From: Nocardia sp.
GTDB lineage: Bacteria > Actinomycetota > Actinomycetes > Mycobacteriales > Mycobacteriaceae
Length of the DNA: 16,627 nt
Direction of reading: 5' to 3'
Assembly: GCA_013361595.1 (NCBI GenBank)
Contig: JABFXT010000402.1
Coordinates: forward strand, 1-16,627
In this document: positions 1 through 6,369 of the stretch, piece after piece
Layout of the letters: every line of letters begins with the position of its first letter
Position numbering within the stretch: position 1 is the first letter of the stretch
The notes under the pieces: model-generated
Seen by the model: only the letters and a program-made list of their open reading frames with translations
What the model was told of the DNA's origin: nothing
Database searches by the model: none
Made by a program: the position numbers and the translations under genes

Positions 1-1
1 C

Positions 2-190
2 GAAGGGCATGTCGAAGGCCGGGTCGAAGAAGTTGTCGAAAAAACGCTGCGACTGCTGGAGGCCCGCGGTATCACGGTCCCCGACCAGTCCAGAGAGCGT
101 ATCCGGAACTGCACAGACCTCGCGGTCCTCGATCGCTGGTTCGACCGGGCCCTCACCGCCACCGAGATGAACGAGATCTACGCCGACTGA
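2..190 (+). CDS. C-terminal end of an Rpn/YdaD-like hypothetical protein (partial)
   Basis: The reading frame is open from the left edge and ends at TGA 188-190, giving the last 62 residues of a protein whose start lies outside the window. The tail begins with a charged Gly/Arg/Glu helix (EGRVEEVVEKTLRLLEARG) and continues as ITVPD, an Arg-rich stretch, CTDL, LDRW and FDRALTAT, ending EIYAD. This arrangement matches the C-terminal helical region of actinobacterial proteins often annotated as Rpn family recombination-promoting nuclease / putative transposase, or simply hypothetical. The catalytic PD-(D/E)XK part, if there is one, is not visible here, so no function can be claimed. The next gene starts 67 bases downstream on the same strand. 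Confidence 0.6.
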   Translation, partial: EGHVEGRVEEVVEKTLRLLEARGITVPDQSRERIRNCTDLAVLDRWFDRALTATEMNEIYAD

Positions 191-257
191 CGGTCGGTCC
201 CCGTCCGCAAGCTCGATGCGATCCGGACGGCCGCCGCTGCCCGGGGACGCTACTACT

Positions 258-1244
258 GTGGGACCGGTGACCGAACTGCCCGACATCGACGCCCTCGTCG
301 TCTACGCGATACCGATGCGGTCGAAATTCCGGGGGATCACGGTGCGCGAGGGAGTGGTGGTGCGCGGGCCGCGCGGATGGGGGGAATTCTGCCCCTTTCC
401 CGAATACGACGATCGGGAAGCCGCGCACTGGATGGCGACCACCGTCGAACAGATCACCGTCGGCTGGCCGGAGCCGCTCCGCGATCGGATTCCGGTCAAT
501 TGCACGGTGCCGGCGGTATCACCGGAGCGCGCGTACGAACTGGTGGTGGGGTCGGGTTGCCGGACAGCCAAAGTGAAGATCGCCGACCATCCGGGTTCCC
601 TGTCGGAGGATTTGGCACGGGTGGAAGCCGTGCGGTCGGCACTGGGCCCCGCCGGGGCGATCCGGGTCGACGCCAACGCCGTATGGGACGTCGACACCGC
701 CGTCCGGAGCATCCGCGAGATCGACCGGGCCGCAGGCGGACTGGAATACGTGGAACAGCCGTGCCGCACCATCGAGGAACTCGCCGCTGTCCGCCGCCGC
801 GTCGACGTACCGATCGCCGCCGACGAATCCATCCGCCGCGCCGAGGATCCGCTGCGGGTCGCGGTGGCCGGCGCCGCGGATATCGCGGTGCTCAAATGCA
901 CTCCCCTGGGCGGTGTCCGGCGCGCGCTGGAAGTCGCCGCGGCCGCCGGTCTGCCGTGCGTGATCTCCTCGGCTCTGGAGACCAGTGTCGGCCTCGCCGC
1001 ACAGCTCGCCTTGGCCGGGGCCCTCCCGCGACTCGACCACGCCTGTGGTCTCGGCACGGTGAACCTCTTCGAAGGCGACGTGGTGACCGAATCCCTGCGC
1101 CCGGTCGACGGTTTCCTCCAGGTGCCGCGCTCCGCACCCGCGCCCGACCCCGCGCTGCTGGAGAAGTACCGTCATCCGGACGCGGACCGCACGCGATGGT
1201 GGATCGAACGGATGGATCGCACATTCCGGCGTCACACCGTATAG
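258..1244 (+). CDS. menC: o-succinylbenzoate synthase (enolase superfamily)
   Basis: Dehydrates SHCHC to o-succinylbenzoate in menaquinone biosynthesis, in the cytosol. The 328-residue product shows the full enolase-superfamily acid/base set: KxK at 105-107 (TAKVKIAD), metal ligands Asp138 (DANAVWD), Glu166 (EQPC) and Asp189 (AADES), and the second catalytic Lys213 (VLKCTP). The N-terminal capping part (VYAIPM, FRGITVREG, GWGEFCPFPEY) and the C-terminal LDHACGLGT closely resemble mycobacterial MenC as I recall it. The frame is open to an ATG at 216, but homology begins near residue 10. GTG 258 has GGGGA at 243-247 with 10-base spacing; GTG 267 is an alternative. The gene converges on the condensing-enzyme gene across a 74-base gap with no convincing terminator. 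No other men genes are in view. Confidence 0.92.
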   Translation: MGPVTELPDIDALVVYAIPMRSKFRGITVREGVVVRGPRGWGEFCPFPEYDDREAAHWMATTVEQITVGWPEPLRDRIPVNCTVPAVSPERAYELVVGSGCRTAKVKIADHPGSLSEDLARVEAVRSALGPAGAIRVDANAVWDVDTAVRSIREIDRAAGGLEYVEQPCRTIEELAAVRRRVDVPIAADESIRRAEDPLRVAVAGAADIAVLKCTPLGGVRRALEVAAAAGLPCVISSALETSVGLAAQLALAGALPRLDHACGLGTVNLFEGDVVTESLRPVDGFLQVPRSAPAPDPALLEKYRHPDADRTRWWIERMDRTFRRHTV

Positions 1245-1318
1245 CGAGCCGGTCACCCGTGCCGGGGTCGGCGCGGGGCGGACGTCCGACCAGATCCCGC
1301 GGGAGTGCGATGATCGGG

Positions 1319-2455
1319 TCAGGGCGTCCAACCACCCTCCGGAACGGTCATCGTGAACGCACCACAGGAGAAACTGAGGCCGAAGGCCACCACAATCCCC
1401 TGGCCGGGGTCGCGGCGCACCGGCTCCGCCACCATCAACGGGACCGAGCAGCCCAGAGTATTCCCGTAGTCGCGCAGGACGTTGTACGACGACGAGACGA
1501 TTCCGCTGTCGGCCGGCACCCCGAACTGAGCGCACAGTGAATCCAGAATGCGCATGCTGCCGGTGTGCATGAGCAGCACCGAGGCGTCTCCCGGAACGGT
1601 CAGGGCGCAGGACGGATCGTCCAACAACGCCCGGACGGTCTCCCGAGCGTAGAACGCCCCACGCGGGGTGACTTCGGAACTGAGGGTGTACAGACGACGC
1701 CCGTGCACGACGGGAATATCGGATCCGCCATCCGGGACCGTCCCGAGTTCGGTGTCCTCGGGGAGCTCATTGGTGAGGTTCGCCACCTGGCCGAACGACG
1801 GACCCGCGCCCTCGGCTCCGAAGACCATCGCCACCGCCGCGTCCGCGAAGAGGAAGCCGTGCATCGCGTCGACAGTGCTCTGCCGGTCCTCGGCGCGGAT
1901 CTCGGAGAAGTGCGAGTAGAAGTCCGGCAGCACCGGGGACAACGGAGTTATCGCTTCGGTGAAGCAGACCAGCACCCGCTTGTCCGGGAAGCAGCTCAGG
2001 TACCACCGCGCGGTTTCCACGACCTTGGCCATCGCGGAGCATCCCATGTACTCGATGCTCAAATTCGCTACGGTCCTGGATATCTCGGGCATCCGCGCGA
2101 TCACATCGCATACCAGGCTGGGCAGGAGCCGGCCCGGAGCACTGGTGACGCCGAGTACCAGCCCGATCGAATCGGGTGCCACCTCCCCCTTCGCCAGACA
2201 CTTCCGGGCGGCCGCGACCGCGAGATCCGTTGTCGCGATATCCGCTTTCGGCTCCGCGTTCCGGAACAGCACATCCGGATAATTGACCAGTACCGAATGT
2301 CTCTTCTCCACACCGATACCCCGCAGCATCGCCACCAGTCCATCCGACAGGTGGTCCCGACCGGCCGCCAGCAACTCGTCGGTGGAGAAATTCGGGCGGG
2401 GGAGTTCGGCGCACACCGAAATCAGCGTGGGGTCGATCATGGTGACGGCATTCAA
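1319..2455 (-). CDS. Type III PKS / KAS III-like condensing enzyme
   Basis: A 378-residue thiolase-fold ketosynthase that should join an acyl-CoA or acyl-ACP starter to an extender or a second acyl chain. The Cys-His-Asn triad is readable: Cys139 in YMGCSA, His297 in LMHTGS and Asn332 in LRDYGNTLG. The region around the Asn (NVLRDYGN) and the end (GIVVAFGLSFSCGAFTM) look more like chalcone/stilbene synthases and FAE1 enzymes than FabH, but the canonical GFGPG loop is altered, so the exact subfamily is open (alkylpyrone, stilbene-like, or CorB/MxnB-type chain-joining enzymes). TTG 2455 is chosen because AGGAG lies 8 bases upstream (2468-2464); ATG 2440 is the alternative. The frame stays open to 2767 but that extension is unlike the family. 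It diverges from the CoA ligase, suggesting one pathway. Product unknown. Confidence 0.82.
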   Translation of the reverse strand: MNAVTMIDPTLISVCAELPRPNFSTDELLAAGRDHLSDGLVAMLRGIGVEKRHSVLVNYPDVLFRNAEPKADIATTDLAVAAARKCLAKGEVAPDSIGLVLGVTSAPGRLLPSLVCDVIARMPEISRTVANLSIEYMGCSAMAKVVETARWYLSCFPDKRVLVCFTEAITPLSPVLPDFYSHFSEIRAEDRQSTVDAMHGFLFADAAVAMVFGAEGAGPSFGQVANLTNELPEDTELGTVPDGGSDIPVVHGRRLYTLSSEVTPRGAFYARETVRALLDDPSCALTVPGDASVLLMHTGSMRILDSLCAQFGVPADSGIVSSSYNVLRDYGNTLGCSVPLMVAEPVRRDPGQGIVVAFGLSFSCGAFTMTVPEGGWTP

Positions 2456-2463
2456 TGCACGCG

Positions 2464-2468
2464 CTCCT
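2464..2468 (-). promoter_or_regulatory. Ribosome binding site deciding the ketosynthase start
   Basis: Read on the minus strand this is AGGAG followed by 8 bases and then TTG (2455-2453). It supports the TTG start over the in-frame ATG at 2440, which would be 23 bases away. Confidence 0.6.
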
Positions 2469-2672
2469 GTTCTGGTGATAAGAACGGGAATCCATCGCGA
2501 CCTTCCGTGCACCGGATCCCTGACACCAAGCATCACCGTAACTCCGCGGATTGGCAAGACGGGATCAGTGATAGCAATTCCGCACGGAACCATTGGATGC
2601 ATACAAGTTCCAGGCATTCCCATAGGCGGAATGAGATGTAGCGCAATGGCAGCAAACATGCGATGCTTAGCC

Positions 2673-2783
2673 GGAGTCACGAGACAGCAGCGCGGAATAC
2701 GGCATTCCTGAGCGAGATATGGCTCGGCATTACATCGGCAGAAAGAGGGTCTGTCTTGAGGAGTCACAGTCAGCGGGAGTCAT
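2673..2783 (+). repeat. Three direct GGAGTCA(C/T) repeats
   Basis: Copies sit at 2673-2680 (GGAGTCAC), 2760-2767 (GGAGTCAC) and 2776-2783 (GGAGTCAT). The last two are 16 bases apart start to start, and the GTCACCC inverted repeat follows 15 bases later, so the set may be regulator half-sites. Eight-base repeats can also arise by chance. Confidence 0.35.
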
Positions 2784-2790
2784 ATTCCGT

Positions 2791-2808
2791 GTCACCCTCG
2801 GGGGTGAC
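2791..2808. promoter_or_regulatory. Inverted repeat, candidate operator
   Basis: Arms GTCACCC (2791-2797) and GGGTGAC (2802-2808) enclose TCGG. The 7-base perfect arms in an otherwise AT-rich divergent region suggest a repressor or activator site for the ligase, the ketosynthase or both. It could instead be a leader hairpin if transcription begins upstream. Confidence 0.4.
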
Positions 2809-2972
2809 GACGAAATCGCTGCATACTTGTCCGGGTCCAGATGTCTACGCCATGTATTCGGCACGAACCGGAGATCAACTCGTCGCATCTACCCGGAGAT
2901 TCCGCACGCCCGAGCACGCGACCCTCGGGTGCGAGCGGACGCGGTCCGTCGGCGGAACGCGGCGGCTCGTCC

Positions 2973-4514
2973 GTGCCTGACTTCGGAATCGGCAGCTGGC
3001 CGCGCCGGCGAGCCCGGATCAACCCCGATGCCGTGGCGCTGCGCCAGGCCACGCGAACATCGACGTACGCGGACCTGGCGTTCCAGGTGGATGTTCTGGC
3101 CCGTGCCATGGCGGCCCGGGGTGTCGGGCGTGGTGATCGTATCGCCTACCTGGGCGGCAACGATATCGCCGCCTTCACAGTATTCTTCGCCAGTGGGCGA
3201 CTCGGCGCAGTATTCGTACCGCTGAACACCCGCCTCACAGGCAACGAGATCGCGGAGCTCATCGCCGACGCGCAACCTGCGGCACTCTTCCACGGCCTCG
3301 AGCACCAGCGGATCGTCGACGAAATCGCACCGCGTATCGCCACGATCGTCTCGATCGACGAACTCACCCGCCGCGGCGGTCCGTGGTTCTGCGATGAGGC
3401 ACCGGAGGCCTGCGTGGACAGAACCGGATCCGAACACGATGTGCCCGATATCGCCGGTCCCGTCGGACTCGATGACGACGCGGTGATCCTCTACACCAGC
3501 GGCACCACCGGGGCACCCAAGGGCGCGGTGCTCAGTCACGGCAATCTGACCTTCAACACCATGAATCAGCTGGCCCACGTCGACGTGCTCGGTACCGATA
3601 TCGCCCTGTGCGTATCGCCGCTGTTCCACGCGACCGGCCTCGGACTGGTCGCGCTGCCCACCCTCTTCAAGGGCGGCACCGTCGTCGTCGCACCGAAGTT
3701 CGATCCGGATACGATCCTGGCCACCATCCCCGACCTGCGCATCACATCCTTCGCCGCGGTGCCGACCATGCTTCAGATGCTTTGTGATCACCCCGATTTC
3801 GGTCGCTCCGATACGCGTTCGCTGCGCTATGTCATCTATGGGGGCTCGGCGGTGGCCGAGCGGGTCGCGGTGGCCTGGCAGCGCCGCGGTGTGGCCGTCC
3901 TGCACGGCTACGGAATGACCGAAGCGGCGCCGGGTGTCAGTCTGGCGGTCGTCGACGGTTCGGTGGAACGACCCGTTTCCGCCGGTCTGCCGCATTTCTT
4001 CACCGACATCACGATCGCCGGCGGTGCGGGCGGCGGTGCGTCCGGCGACCCCGGGGAGTTACTCGTCCGGGGCTTGAACGTGTCACGCCGCTATTGGCGG
4101 CAACCGGTCGAGACCCCGCCGGAGTCCGGAGACGGCTGGTTCCGATCCGGCGACGTGGTCCGAATCGCGCCCGACGGATGGCTCCACGTCGTGGACCGCA
4201 TCAAGGACATGATCATCTCCGGGGGAGAGAACATCTACCCGGGTGAGGTCGAGGCATGCGTGAACGCCATCCCTGGGGTGTCCGAATGTGCCCTGATCGG
4301 CGTCCCCGACGAACGGTGGGGCGAGGTCGGGTGCGTCTATGTCGTTTCCGATGGAACCGCACCCTTGACCGAACAGGGCCTCCGTAGAGCTCTTCGAGGC
4401 AGGCTGGCGCCGTACAAGATTCCCCGATATGTCCGATTCGTCGATCAGATCGCGAAGAACGCCACCGGTAAGGTGTCGAAAAAGCTTCTCCGGGAAGCCG
4501 CAGTGGATACCTGA
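2973..4514 (+). CDS. AMP-forming acyl/aryl-CoA ligase
   Basis: ANL-superfamily enzyme that adenylates a carboxylic acid with ATP and transfers it to CoA. The 513-residue product has the phosphate-binding loop YTSGTTGAPKG near 174-184, GYGMTEA near 312, the hinge region WFRSGDVVRIAPDGW near 388 followed by DRIKDMIISGGENIYPGEVE, and the catalytic lysine Lys500 in NATGKVSKK. It is full length for FadD/4-coumarate-CoA ligase-type proteins; motifs alone cannot separate fatty acids from aryl acids. Next to a tyrosine ammonia-lyase-like gene and a chalcone-synthase-like gene, a hydroxycinnamate such as p-coumarate is a reasonable inferred substrate. GTG 2973 begins where the family usually begins (PDFGIGSW); ATG 2841 would add 44 low-complexity residues, and neither start has a good ribosome site. 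Confidence 0.9.
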   Translation: MPDFGIGSWPRRRARINPDAVALRQATRTSTYADLAFQVDVLARAMAARGVGRGDRIAYLGGNDIAAFTVFFASGRLGAVFVPLNTRLTGNEIAELIADAQPAALFHGLEHQRIVDEIAPRIATIVSIDELTRRGGPWFCDEAPEACVDRTGSEHDVPDIAGPVGLDDDAVILYTSGTTGAPKGAVLSHGNLTFNTMNQLAHVDVLGTDIALCVSPLFHATGLGLVALPTLFKGGTVVVAPKFDPDTILATIPDLRITSFAAVPTMLQMLCDHPDFGRSDTRSLRYVIYGGSAVAERVAVAWQRRGVAVLHGYGMTEAAPGVSLAVVDGSVERPVSAGLPHFFTDITIAGGAGGGASGDPGELLVRGLNVSRRYWRQPVETPPESGDGWFRSGDVVRIAPDGWLHVVDRIKDMIISGGENIYPGEVEACVNAIPGVSECALIGVPDERWGEVGCVYVVSDGTAPLTEQGLRRALRGRLAPYKIPRYVRFVDQIAKNATGKVSKKLLREAAVDT

Positions 4515-4593
4515 TCGAAGCGAGCCGTTTCGGCGGCGATCGGATAGAGCGACTGTCCGAATCATCCATTTCTTCCGCGTCAGGTATTGCAGA

Positions 4594-4613
4594 GCCCGGG
4601 GTCCGGCCCGGGC
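4594..4613 (+). terminator. GC-rich hairpin after the ligase, possible terminator
   Basis: Arms GCCCGGG (4594-4600) and CCCGGGC (4607-4613) surround a 6-base loop, 80 bases after the ligase stop. No T-run follows, so it is at best a tail-less hairpin of the type proposed in actinobacteria. Confidence 0.35.
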
Positions 4614-4688
4614 AACACGAGCAGAGAATACCGAGAGGCATTTCGCGCGCTCCCATTCGACCGATCGAGGAGCACCGCCGGATCCGGT

Positions 4689-4709
4689 TGGTCGAAAACG
4701 TATCGACCA
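4689..4709. promoter_or_regulatory. Inverted repeat TGGTCGA-N7-TCGACCA
   Basis: Perfect 7-base arms at 4689-4695 and 4703-4709, centre to centre about two helical half-turns, as for a dimeric regulator. The right arm overlaps CGTATCGA (4699-4706), a word that recurs at 4758-4765 inside the next dyad. Confidence 0.4.
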
Positions 4710-4750
4710 CGTGCCGAACATGATGAGAAACACGCATTTTTCAACTCATA

Positions 4751-4765
4751 TCGATACCGTATCGA
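4751..4765. promoter_or_regulatory. 15-base palindrome TCGATAC-C-GTATCGA
   Basis: A perfect 7+7 dyad with a single central base, two bases before the larger dyad at 4768. Its size and symmetry suit a TetR-type operator. No regulator gene lies in the cluster. Confidence 0.45.
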
Positions 4766-4767
4766 AC

Positions 4768-4799
4768 CGGAGTCGGAGACAACTGTTGTTCCGACTCCG
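4768..4799. promoter_or_regulatory. Long compound dyad upstream of the lyase
   Basis: Outer arms CGGAGTCGGA (4768-4777) and TCCGACTCCG (4790-4799) are perfect 10-base complements. Nested between them is a second dyad, ACAAC-T-GTTGT (4779-4789), offset by one extra G at 4778. The element ends 33 bases before the lyase start. As RNA it would form a stable stem in the leader; as DNA it is a strong operator candidate. No T-run follows it, which argues against a simple terminator. Confidence 0.55.
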
Positions 4800-4818
4800 A
4801 ATGAACCCTTTCTCGTTC

Positions 4819-4823
4819 AGGAG
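4819..4823 (+). promoter_or_regulatory. Ribosome binding site deciding the lyase start
   Basis: AGGAG with 9 bases to GTG 4833. It places the start well inside the longer open frame that begins at 4587 and agrees with where ammonia-lyase homology begins. Confidence 0.6.
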
Positions 4824-4832
4824 ATTCGAACA

Positions 4833-5750
4833 GTGAGCATTCGGGTCGCGGCTGCTTCCGCGCAAACCACAAATATGCGGATACCGGGTAGATTGACCCC
4901 GGATCACCTCGAGGCCGCGGCACGCCCTATTGCCGTCTCGCTCGCCCCCGCTGCGCTGGAAACCGTTGCGGCATGCCGGGAATTCGTTTCACGCCGCCTG
5001 GCGGAGGGCACGCCGATATACGGCAGCACTACCGGATTCGGGCCGCTGGTGGAGTTCGCCGGCCGAACGGAGGCGGCCGATCAATGCGACAACATCCTCT
5101 ACCATCTGGCAGCCGGCCAGGGCCCGGACCTACCGTTGCCAGTGGTACGCGCCGCGGGTCTGGCCAGGCTCTGGTCGCTGGCCCAGGGACGTTCCGGCGT
5201 TTCGGTACCTGTGCTCGAGGCGTTGGCGGCCATGCTGCGTACCGATTTCACCCCGGCAGTCCCACGGATCGGCTCACTCGGCGCCAGTGGTGATCTGGTC
5301 CCGCTGTCGTATGTGGCCAGGGCCCTCCGGGGCGAGGGCCACGCCTATGTATCGGGCCGGCGCCTGCCCGCCGACGAGGCACTGGCGATCGCGGGACTCG
5401 CACCGCTGGCCCTCGACGGCCGTGACGGGCTCGCACTGGTGAACGGGACCGCCGTCACCGCGGCAGTCGCCGGGCTCGCGCTCGCCGCGGCCCGCCGGGC
5501 ACAAGCTGTCGCGACGACTCTCACCGCGCTCCTGATCGATATTCTCGGTAGCGACCCCGGATTCCTGTCCCCCCATCTCCTCGAGGCATTCGGTCATCCC
5601 CATGCCGGCGTGGTCGCCGACCGGTTACGCCTGCTGCTGGCGGGGACGACACCGACCGGTACCCGGTCGCTACAGGAGCCCTACAGCATTCGCTGCACCC
5701 CGCACCTGCTCGGCGCGCTCGGGTCCTCCACGACGACCTCAACGGCGTGA
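4833..5750 (+). CDS. N-terminal fragment of the ammonia-lyase
   Basis: If translated as it stands this frame gives 305 residues, from GTG 4833 to TGA 5748-5750. It includes the MIO-forming Ala-Ser-Gly, the catalytic tyrosine loop and the helical core up to RCTPHLLGAL. The last nine residues (GSSTTTSTA) come from the shifted frame and resemble nothing in the family. On its own it lacks the C-terminal residues that complete the active site in neighbouring subunits of the tetramer, so activity is doubtful unless the second fragment assembles with it. Confidence 0.5.
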   Translation: MSIRVAAASAQTTNMRIPGRLTPDHLEAAARPIAVSLAPAALETVAACREFVSRRLAEGTPIYGSTTGFGPLVEFAGRTEAADQCDNILYHLAAGQGPDLPLPVVRAAGLARLWSLAQGRSGVSVPVLEALAAMLRTDFTPAVPRIGSLGASGDLVPLSYVARALRGEGHAYVSGRRLPADEALAIAGLAPLALDGRDGLALVNGTAVTAAVAGLALAAARRAQAVATTLTALLIDILGSDPGFLSPHLLEAFGHPHAGVVADRLRLLLAGTTPTGTRSLQEPYSIRCTPHLLGALGSSTTTSTA

Positions 5751-6343
5751 GCGACAACCCGCTGTTCTTCCCCGAACACGACGCAGTCGTGCACGGCGGT
5801 AACTTCTTCGGTCAGCCGGCGGCCTTCGTGGCCGATCTGCTGACCATCAGCACCGTCCAGATGGGCAACCTGGCCGAGCGGCAACTGGACCTGCTGATCG
5901 ACCCCCATCGCAACGGCGGTCTCCCGCCGATGCTCGCCACCGAACCCGGTCAACAGCACGGGGTACAGGGCGTGCAGCTGGCGGCGACCGCGACTCTCGC
6001 CGATATGCGACGTTCCGCCGTTCCCGCATCGATTCAGAGCATCCCCACCAATGGACACAATCAGGATGTGATCCCGTTCGGCACCCAGGCGGCATTGAAC
6101 GCGCTCGATGTCGCCACCTCGATGCGCTGGCTGCACGGTTCGCTCGCACTGGCGTTGCGCCAGGCAGTTCACGTCGGGGGGCGCCGCCCGACGGCCCCGG
6201 CCTGCGCGGCAGTAGTGGACCGACTGGTCGAGGCGATCGCACCGATCGACCCGGACCGGCCATTGGACAACGACGTGCGGGTCGCGGCGGAACTGCTCGA
6301 CGATATCGCCGAACTGCTACCCGAGGAGGAAATCTCATGGTGA
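5747..6343 (+). CDS. C-terminal fragment of the ammonia-lyase
   Basis: This frame encodes 198 residues of the lyase C-terminal half: SDNPLFF, HGGNFFGQP, NLAERQLDLL and the conserved SIPTNGHNQDV. GTG 5747-5749 overlaps the upstream TGA in the pattern GTGA, so re-initiation is possible. However, that GTG is also the codon for the conserved Val of VSDNP, so the overlap may be coincidence. It has no ribosome site of its own that I can see. The frame ends at TGA 6341-6343, 22 bases before the flavoprotein's GTG. Confidence 0.5.
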   Translation: MSDNPLFFPEHDAVVHGGNFFGQPAAFVADLLTISTVQMGNLAERQLDLLIDPHRNGGLPPMLATEPGQQHGVQGVQLAATATLADMRRSAVPASIQSIPTNGHNQDVIPFGTQAALNALDVATSMRWLHGSLALALRQAVHVGGRRPTAPACAAVVDRLVEAIAPIDPDRPLDNDVRVAAELLDDIAELLPEEEISW

Positions 6344-6369
6344 CCTTTGCCGAAAGCCGTAGCCGGTGA
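6337..6369 (+). CDS. Ten-codon ORF linking lyase and flavoprotein
   Basis: ATG 6337 follows the best ribosome site of the region, AGGAGGA at 6324-6330 with 6-base spacing. It reads MVTFAESRSR and stops at TGA 6367-6369, which overlaps the flavoprotein's GTG (6366-6368). Either this is a coupling leader, or the ATG was the original flavoprotein start and a one-base loss has cut it off from the body of the gene. Confidence 0.3.
   Translation: MVTFAESRSR

Larger units (their letters stand above)
2456..2972. other. Divergent non-coding region between ketosynthase and CoA ligase
   Basis: About 500 bases separate the two divergent starts. The stretch is clearly AT-richer than the flanking genes, and the open frames crossing it in both directions lack family resemblance or consistent GC-rich third positions. 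It must hold the promoters for both directions, but I could not pick out convincing -35/-10 pairs. It contains a short dyad TTCCG-CA-CGGAA at 2578-2589, three copies of GGAGTCA(C/T) at 2673, 2760 and 2776, and an inverted repeat at 2791-2808. The last 132 bases could be coding if the ligase starts at ATG 2841 instead of GTG 2973. Confidence 0.6.
4515..4832. other. AT-richer non-coding region upstream of the ammonia-lyase
   Basis: The gap between ligase stop and lyase start is 318 bases. The lyase frame is open back to 4587 but the translation there is not family-like. From the left it holds a GC-rich hairpin (4594-4613), then an AT-rich stretch with three inverted repeats (4689-4709, 4751-4765, 4768-4799), then the ribosome site at 4819-4823. 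This is the layout of an end of transcription followed by a regulated promoter, which would make lyase and flavoprotein a transcript separate from the ligase. No clear -35/-10 pair was found. Confidence 0.55.
4833..6343 (+). pseudogene. Tyrosine ammonia-lyase-like MIO enzyme, reading frame broken
   Basis: A member of the HAL/PAL/TAL family, which removes ammonia from an aromatic amino acid using the self-made MIO cofactor. The first frame (4833-5750) carries catalytic Tyr63 (IYGSTTGFG), the MIO tripeptide Ala151-Ser152-Gly153 (GASGDLVPL), LVNGT and YSIRC. The second frame (5747-6343) carries VSDNP, HGGNF, AERQ and NQDV. Reading 5723 onward in the second frame restores VLHDDLNGVSDNP, so the break lies at about 5718-5723. 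Compared with Rhodobacter TAL and Pseudomonas HutH as I recall them, about eight residues are also missing there, so a deletion near 25 bases fits better than a one-base error. His91-Leu92 (ILYHLAAG) matches the His-Leu pair of tyrosine-selective lyases; histidine lyases have Ser-His. Intact length would be about 510. Likely product p-coumarate, by inference. Confidence 0.8.

Noticed and set aside
2456..2767. N-terminal extension of the ketosynthase to ATG 2767
   Set aside because: The extra hundred residues are Cys/Pro/Ile/Met-rich and unlike condensing enzymes, the DNA is AT-richer, and AGGAG supports TTG 2455.
5718..5750. Programmed ribosomal frameshift joining the lyase halves
   Set aside because: No slippery heptamer or downstream structure is evident, and about eight conserved-region residues would still be missing after the shift.
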